DNA of 64,000 bases from an uncultured Lachnospiraceae bacterium (GTDB taxonomy: Bacteria > Bacillota > Clostridia > Lachnospirales > Lachnospiraceae): NCBI GenBank assembly GCA_947382625.1, contig CANDAG010000016.1:1-64000 (forward strand). The letters are read 5' to 3'. The notes beneath the pieces were generated by a model, which was not told the origin of the DNA, ran no database searches, and was given only the letters and a program-made list of their open reading frames with translations. Position numbers and translations under genes: made by a program. The first letter of the stretch is position 1. The number at the start of each line of letters is the position of its first letter. Below are positions 59,293 through 64,000 of the stretch, piece after piece.

Positions 59293-60185
59293 TGCTCCTT
59301 CTTCAAAATATATCTTTCAAAATACTCCCCATATGGAATATCCGGATCCATAATAACGCTCTCGTGGGTACTGCCTCCGCGGACAAATTCGTGGTAATTC
59401 CCGTAAAGAACGGTCAGGATCTTGTCATACTCGGCGGGAGCGGGAATCTGTATGTTTTCAAAGGGGAGATAGACAATATTTTTGAACCAGTCCAGCTTAG
59501 GACTTTCAGGCTGGCCATAAAATAATTGGCGCACAATAAAATCTACATTCTGGGTTTCCCCAAAATGAGCAAGGCTGAAGGCTTCAAATTCCTTAAAGCG
59601 GTCTCGCTTCTCCAGCTTGATCAGGTTTACCAGAGTGGTGATGTCCAGAACGAATTGCTTACCGGCCTCCAAATCCATCAGGATTTCCCGGGGGTTGACC
59701 ACGGTATCCCAGATTTCCTTCTGCACCTCCAAAATGGTGGGGGCTTCCTCGTTGATGCCGTCCGGCACCACGTCTAAGGGGAACACGTCCACAAAAATCC
59801 CCTGGTTCAGGCTGGGAGCCATGTGCTCGATGGCAGTTGTCCTGCTGTCTCTGACCTTGGCCATAAAGCGGATGATGCCGTCGGTATAGGCGTTTTGAAA
59901 AAAGTAGGGCTCTGTGAATTCCTCCGCCGCAATTTCCTGGAATTTTTCATAATCATCACGGAGCATTGCGATATCGAGGTCATCATCCCAGGGAACAAAG
60001 CCCTGATGGCGCACCGCACCCAGGAGAGTGCCATAGTATGCGTAATAGGTGAGGTTGTGTTTTTTGCATACCTCATCAATCTTTTCCAGGATACCCAGCT
60101 CTACTGCCCATATTTTTTTGCGTTTTTCATCTACCGGAAAATCGCATCGTATTTCTTCTTTAAAAAAGGATGGATCAAAATTCAT
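59289..60185 (-). CDS. LicD family phosphotransferase
   Basis: 298 residues. LicD signature YYAYYGTLLGAVRHQGFVPW then DDDLDIAMLRDDYEKF near residues 47-80. Third LicD domain of the window, on the opposite strand. Predicted to move a phospho-alcohol from a CDP donor to sugar. Divergent from the CgeB-like pair, with 127 bases between holding GGAGGAGAATCC before ATG 60185. Confidence 0.86.
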   Translation of the reverse strand: MNFDPSFFKEEIRCDFPVDEKRKKIWAVELGILEKIDEVCKKHNLTYYAYYGTLLGAVRHQGFVPWDDDLDIAMLRDDYEKFQEIAAEEFTEPYFFQNAYTDGIIRFMAKVRDSRTTAIEHMAPSLNQGIFVDVFPLDVVPDGINEEAPTILEVQKEIWDTVVNPREILMDLEAGKQFVLDITTLVNLIKLEKRDRFKEFEAFSLAHFGETQNVDFIVRQLFYGQPESPKLDWFKNIVYLPFENIQIPAPAEYDKILTVLYGNYHEFVRGGSTHESVIMDPDIPYGEYFERYILKKEQ

Positions 60186-60312
60186 AAGGATTCTCCTCCC
60201 TGGTTGACTTTACAATTGATCCATATCAGTTTATCATAGAAAAGGATCGATTGTCATCAAAATAACAGAGATTTCAAAAATAAATAGAAACAAAAATAAA
60301 AGAGGAAACAGT

Positions 60313-61524
60313 ATGCGGTTACTATTATTTAAAGGGCCTGTGGAGTCCTTAAACCACTTTGTTGACGAATTGGAGATACAATTCCGGGGAATGGGACACG
60401 AAACCCTGATATCAGACGTTACCCGCTTTGACGCCGGTGAGGTCATGAACTTCTGCAGAGAACCGGTACAGGGAGTGATCTGCTATGACGGAATGTGCGC
60501 CTTTGACAGGGCTATATGCAGTGCATTGGATGTCACCATGGTCAATATTTTTATGGATCATCCCATGAGCTTTGCCAGCTGTATGGCCGACCCACCGGAA
60601 AAATATATCCAATTGATGCCCGATGAGCATCATGTGGAGTTTGCCAGAAGATTTTATCATATTGAGAACGGATTTTTCCTGCCCCATATGGCCAGTCTCT
60701 CTAAGGGGATCTATCAGGAGGATCCCCTTGGAAATCAAACGCGATCCTGCAGCGCGAGTTCGCTTATCGATCAAACGCTGTCCCGCTGCGCAAGCCAGCC
60801 TGTTGATAAAGAAATCTCCCTTCTGTTCCCGGGAAATTACCGCCCGGTCAATGAATTGTATCAGGATATCAACGAAAGGTTTAAGGGCAGCAGGGCAAAT
60901 GAGCTTGCCCTTCAGGTATTGGAGTATTTGATCGCCAATCCGTCAGAGACTATGGAAGGGGCCTTTGACCGGTGTGCGGCAGATAACAAAATGGAAATGT
61001 CGGATAAGCTGATCGCTTATTTCCTGGATCACGCCAAGCTGCTGGACCATTTTATACGGATGTATTTTCGCAGTAAGGTTCTGGAGACCATTATCAGGGC
61101 GGGGCTTCCCATTACCATAGTGAGCGGAGGATGGCATGCACATCCCCTGGCGTCAGCTAAAAATGTAACCATTATGCCGGCCACTGATTTTGCCGGGATT
61201 TTTCCCTATATGGAGAAGGCCAATATCACCCTTAACGTGATGCCCTGGTTTAAGGCAGGAACTCATGACAGGATCTTTAATGCGCTGCTGCACAATTCCT
61301 GCCCGTTGACAGATACCAGCACCTGGCTGACGGAGCATTTTGAGGAGGATAAGGAATGCGCTTATTATTCTTTGGAGCACCTGAAGAGACTGCCTGACCA
61401 GATCTGTGCGCTGTTGGAGGATCCGGAACGGCAGAGAGAGATCATTCAGAATGGTCGTAAAAAGGTTCTGGACAACTACACCAGCAGGCAGATTGCAGAG
61501 CGGATTCTGGGATTTTTGGAATAG
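60313..61524 (+). CDS. CgeB-like glycosyltransferase, copy 1, with repeat insertion
   Basis: 403 residues. Matches CgeB/Glyco_trans_1_2-type proteins: YDGMCAFDRAICS, FMDHPMSF near 80, and the C-terminal ANITLNVMPWFKAGTHDRIFNALLH and LTDTSTWL. Paralogue of the next gene (about the same in every block) but with ~26 extra residues near 141-164 (NQTRSCSASSLI, DQTLSRCASQPV) coded by a 36-bp tandem repeat. The transfer role is inferred; such enzymes occur in spore and flagellar glycan loci. Confidence 0.8.
   Translation: MRLLLFKGPVESLNHFVDELEIQFRGMGHETLISDVTRFDAGEVMNFCREPVQGVICYDGMCAFDRAICSALDVTMVNIFMDHPMSFASCMADPPEKYIQLMPDEHHVEFARRFYHIENGFFLPHMASLSKGIYQEDPLGNQTRSCSASSLIDQTLSRCASQPVDKEISLLFPGNYRPVNELYQDINERFKGSRANELALQVLEYLIANPSETMEGAFDRCAADNKMEMSDKLIAYFLDHAKLLDHFIRMYFRSKVLETIIRAGLPITIVSGGWHAHPLASAKNVTIMPATDFAGIFPYMEKANITLNVMPWFKAGTHDRIFNALLHNSCPLTDTSTWLTEHFEEDKECAYYSLEHLKRLPDQICALLEDPERQREIIQNGRKKVLDNYTSRQIAERILGFLE
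60733..60804 (+). repeat. Two in-frame 36-bp repeats in the glycosyltransferase gene
   Basis: Units 60733-60768 and 60769-60804 start AATCAAACGC and GATCAAACGC and encode 12 residues each (NQT..., DQT...). The following codons GAT AAA GAA start a third partial word. Same period and start word as the pair in blaI. Confidence 0.75.
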
Positions 61525-61539
61525 GCTGGGGAGAAGAAA

Positions 61540-62694
61540 ATGAACTTTCTACTTTTTCATGGGAAAATGGAATCTCTGAACCATTTTTCAACAGAGCTTT
61601 CAGAGCAGCTGCGTCTGATGGGACATGGCACCTATATTGTGGATTTGTGTGACCCCAGCAGTCAGGGGAGTTTTGAGGGAGCCTTTGACGCCGCCATTTG
61701 CTACGACTGTATAGGCACATTTACGGGTGAGGATATTTATGATTCGAAGGGCATTCCGGTGGTCAATATTTTGATGGATCATCCCATGAGCTTTGATTAC
61801 TGCATGAAGTCGCCTCCAGCGAAATATATACAGCTGTCGCCGGATGAGGATCATGTGAAGTATGCCAGGCGGTTTTTTGGAATAAATAATGCTTTTTTTA
61901 CCCCGCATATGGCAAGTCTGACAGCCCCTTTTATAAAGAGGCCCTTAGAGGAGCGTCCGATCAGTGTGCTGTTTCCGGGCTCAATGGAATCCTGCAACGC
62001 CATATACAGAAGGATTAATGAAAAATGGCAGAGTGAGGCCAGCAGGCTGCTGGTCTTGGAATTGCTGGAATATTTGCTGGACAATCCTCAGGTAAGCATA
62101 GAGCGCGCGCTGGAGAAGTGTCTTGCAGACAGCGGGATGGAGCTGACGGACGAGTCCATAGCCTTATTGCTCAAGCAGTCCAAGGCGGTGGATGTGTTTG
62201 TAAGGATGTATTTCAGGGGTATGGTTTTGAATCAGGTGGTACAGACAGGGCTGCCTGTTACGGTGATCGGCATAGGCTGGGAGAGCTTTTGGAAAAAGAA
62301 GCCCTCCAATGTCACGATCATCCCGGGAGTAAGCTTTTCGGAAGTATTTTCCTATATGGAGGACGCCCGGATCACTTTGAATGTAATGCCCTGGTTTAAG
62401 GCCGGAAGTCATGACAGGATTTTCAATACTCTGATGCATTATTCCTGCCCGCTGACGGATCCCAGCTCTTGGCTGCTGAAAAATCTTGAACCGGACAAGG
62501 AGTGCGTCTATTATTCTCTGGAAAAACCGGAGGAATTGCCGGGAATCGTTTTTAAGCTTTTGAATGATCCCATTTGGCAGCAGAGCATCGTTGAAAAGGG
62601 CAGGGATAAGGTAATGCATAGCTTCACCAGCAGGCAGATCGCAGAGACCGTGCTCAGGTATCTGGCAGAGTGCTATGGCGTGGGTGAAAAATGA
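61540..62694 (+). CDS. CgeB-like glycosyltransferase, copy 2
   Basis: 384 residues. Same blocks as copy 1: LLFHGKMESLNHFSTEL, MDHPMSFDYCM, DARITLNVMPWFKAGSHDRI and LTDPSSWL. It lacks the repeat insertion and reads straight through TAPFIKRPLEERP at that place, which shows the ancestral form. GGGGAGAAG before the ATG; 15 bases after the copy 1 stop. Probable tandem duplication with the pair acting in turn. Confidence 0.8.
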   Translation: MNFLLFHGKMESLNHFSTELSEQLRLMGHGTYIVDLCDPSSQGSFEGAFDAAICYDCIGTFTGEDIYDSKGIPVVNILMDHPMSFDYCMKSPPAKYIQLSPDEDHVKYARRFFGINNAFFTPHMASLTAPFIKRPLEERPISVLFPGSMESCNAIYRRINEKWQSEASRLLVLELLEYLLDNPQVSIERALEKCLADSGMELTDESIALLLKQSKAVDVFVRMYFRGMVLNQVVQTGLPVTVIGIGWESFWKKKPSNVTIIPGVSFSEVFSYMEDARITLNVMPWFKAGSHDRIFNTLMHYSCPLTDPSSWLLKNLEPDKECVYYSLEKPEELPGIVFKLLNDPIWQQSIVEKGRDKVMHSFTSRQIAETVLRYLAECYGVGEK

Positions 62695-62712
62695 TCAAAG
62701 AAAGGATAAAAA

Positions 62713-63810
62713 GTGAACGAAAAGAAAATCTCTTTTATCATATGTGCCAACAATGACTTATATTATAGCGAGTGCGCATGGTACATCAACCATCTTAAGA
62801 TCCCTGCAGGGTATGAAATTGACATCCTGTGTATTACAGGGGCGGAAAGTATGGCAGAAGGATATAATGCGGCCATGAAGGACAGCGACGCCAAATATAA
62901 GGTGTATCTTCATCAGGATGTGTTCATTTATAACAGGAATTTTATAGAGGATATCCTGGGAGTTTTTCAGGCGGATGAGCAGATCGGAATGCTTGGAGTG
63001 ATAGGCGGCGTGAATCTTCCTCAAAATGCGGTGATCTGGAACGGGTGGAATCTGGGGCTGACCTATGGCTGTGACCACGTAGTTGCGGCTCCTATCAGAG
63101 GCTTTCAGGAGGAAGGGGGAAGGTGGACGGAGGCTGAGGCCATAGACGGGATGCTGATGGCGACTCAGTATGACCTTCCATGGAGAGAAGATCTGATGCT
63201 GGGGTGGGATTTTTATGATGTATCTCAATCTCTGGAGTTCCGCCGTCAGGGCTACAGGATCGTGCTTCCTTACCAAACGGAGCCCTGGTGTATGCATGAC
63301 TGCGGCAATTCCAAACTGATCCATTATGATGAAATAAGGAAAAAGATTTTAAAGGAATATAAAGAATTTTTCTCGGAGGAATTCCGGCCGGAATATGATC
63401 TTGGACCGGTACGTGCCCAGGAAGAGATTTTTGAGATCGTGAAGGAATGCCTGGAGCAGGGAATGTTCGAAGAGGCCCTGAAGGTACGGTCGCAGATAAG
63501 TGCGGAAAAGATCAAGGATAATAATCTCCAGTACGCAATGAATCTGTTGGAGATCTATCTGGCGGAAAAAAGACGTGACAGCGAAACACAGAGCTTTTTT
63601 GCGGATACTGCCACATGGGATGAGATGAAAAATAAATACGATGCGGTCAAATTCATTGTCCGTCACGCAGAAAACGGTACGGATCAGGAGGCTGTGGAGA
63701 ATCTGATGATCAAGATCAAAAGCAAAGAGATATCTCCGGTGGCCGTGAAAATAATCTGTATCCATGGCGCGGTGGACCGGAGGAGGGCCATCGGCAGGCT
63801 GTCACTGTGA
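62713..63810 (+). CDS. GT2-like (Glyco_tranf_2_5 type) glycosyltransferase
   Basis: 365 residues. ISFIICANNDLYYSECAWYI at the start, YLHQDVFIYNRNFIEDIL near 77 (DxD-like HQDV), IDGMLMATQYDLPW near 152 and WDFYDVSQSLEFRRQGYRI near 170. The C-terminal ~130 residues are helical and unassigned. GTG start at 62713 with AAAGGA. Its end overlaps the convergent partial gene by nine bases. Confidence 0.8.
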   Translation: MNEKKISFIICANNDLYYSECAWYINHLKIPAGYEIDILCITGAESMAEGYNAAMKDSDAKYKVYLHQDVFIYNRNFIEDILGVFQADEQIGMLGVIGGVNLPQNAVIWNGWNLGLTYGCDHVVAAPIRGFQEEGGRWTEAEAIDGMLMATQYDLPWREDLMLGWDFYDVSQSLEFRRQGYRIVLPYQTEPWCMHDCGNSKLIHYDEIRKKILKEYKEFFSEEFRPEYDLGPVRAQEEIFEIVKECLEQGMFEEALKVRSQISAEKIKDNNLQYAMNLLEIYLAEKRRDSETQSFFADTATWDEMKNKYDAVKFIVRHAENGTDQEAVENLMIKIKSKEISPVAVKIICIHGAVDRRRAIGRLSL

Positions 63811-64000
63811 AGTCAGGATTTCACTGTAATGCTTACCCAGGCACTTCTTATAGGTCTGCATAAAGATCTGCCTGTAGTGGTCATAATCGAACAGGTTGGG
63901 GAATTTATTATCATCATGCATGCACCAGGGATATCTTTGCAGGGGAACCGCGATCTTGTATCCGTGCTGCAAAAAGTTCATGCTTTGAAAAGCATCATAA
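63802..64000 (-). CDS. GT2-like glycosyltransferase, C-terminal part (runs off the right edge)
   Basis: Open on the minus strand from the window edge to the TGA at 63802-63804, 65 codons. It reads YDAFQSMNFLQHGYKIAV and PWCMHDDNKFPNLFDYD, which aligns with YDVSQSLEFRRQGYRIVL and PWCMHDCGNSKLIHYD of the preceding gene, so it is a paralogue on the other strand. It ends soon after that motif, so it lacks the helical C-terminal extension. Confidence 0.75.
   Translation of the reverse strand, partial: YDAFQSMNFLQHGYKIAVPLQRYPWCMHDDNKFPNLFDYDHYRQIFMQTYKKCLGKHYSEILTSQ

Noticed and set aside
1-64000. CRISPR arrays, tRNA and rRNA genes
   Set aside because: No regularly spaced repeat-spacer pattern, no clover-leaf with CCA-type end or GTTCRA loop that I could support, and no rRNA-like conserved blocks.

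Overview
The window looks like a chromosomal segment of a motile gut-type Firmicute, most likely Lachnospiraceae (Clostridia). This is inferred from gene content: a clostridial-style late flagellar cluster with two flgK genes, fliW-csrA and a short flagellin; sigma-D promoters of the form TAAA-N15-NCCGATAN; and multi-copy AAA-ATPase-like/PD-(D/E)XK and Rpn-type genes. No rRNA, tRNA or CRISPR array was found.

Layout. (1) 1-6.4 kb is housekeeping: the end of an unknown gene, an AlkZ-related protein, a MazG-like pyrophosphohydrolase, a blaR1/blaI-type sensor-repressor pair behind a near-consensus promoter with an operator, then divergent upp and uraA. (2) 6.6-20.3 kb is the late flagellar cluster flgM-flgN-flgK1-flgK2-flgL-fliW-csrA-(AAA-ATPase)-flaG-fliD-fliS-fliT-fliC, with sigma-D promoters before flgM, flaG and fliC and a CsrA-type hairpin in the fliC leader. 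(3) 20.3-27.7 kb carries two LicD proteins (one a LicD/TIM-barrel/Rossmann triple fusion), a sugar isomerase-like TIM barrel, a GDPD, a TagD-Gfo/Idh fusion and a second Gfo/Idh oxidoreductase. (4) 27.7-30.7 kb is an insertion-prone interval with an AAA-ATPase remnant, an Rpn-type gene, a holin-like type I toxin with a convergent antisense RNA, and an Rpn tail fragment. (5) 30.7-53.4 kb is a long co-directional glycan cluster headed by a perfect sigma-D promoter: IspD/TarI-like cytidylyltransferase, SDR, CDP-glycerol transferase family protein, HAD protein, two radical SAM proteins, FkbM methyltransferase, many glycosyltransferases (GT32, GT4, GT2, GT11, RgpF-like, Gtf3-like) and a methyltransferase/kinase-like/TagD fusion. 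(6) 53.5-64 kb has a minus-strand DUF3800/GT/Rpn operon, two more TIM-barrel isomerases, a third LicD, two CgeB-like glycosyltransferases and GT2-like enzymes running off the right edge.

How it may work together. The glycan genes start directly after fliC, and a main block starts behind a flagellar sigma promoter. I see no flippase, polymerase, ABC exporter or priming undecaprenyl-phosphate transferase. I therefore infer that much of this island decorates flagellin (or another protein) in the cytoplasm, with CDP-polyol/phospho-substituents made by TagD/IspD-type enzymes and moved by LicD/TagF-type enzymes, rather than making a capsule.

The most striking feature is a ~90-residue Rossmann-like module (hhhaGxGxxG ... 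VDN ... G..hhGh.I..P). It is attached to the N-terminus, C-terminus or middle of about fifteen otherwise unrelated enzymes here. Two neighbouring genes (FkbM methyltransferase and GT32) each contain a nine-G tract, which suggests phase-variable glycan structure. All functions are inferred from motifs read by eye; no database search was run.
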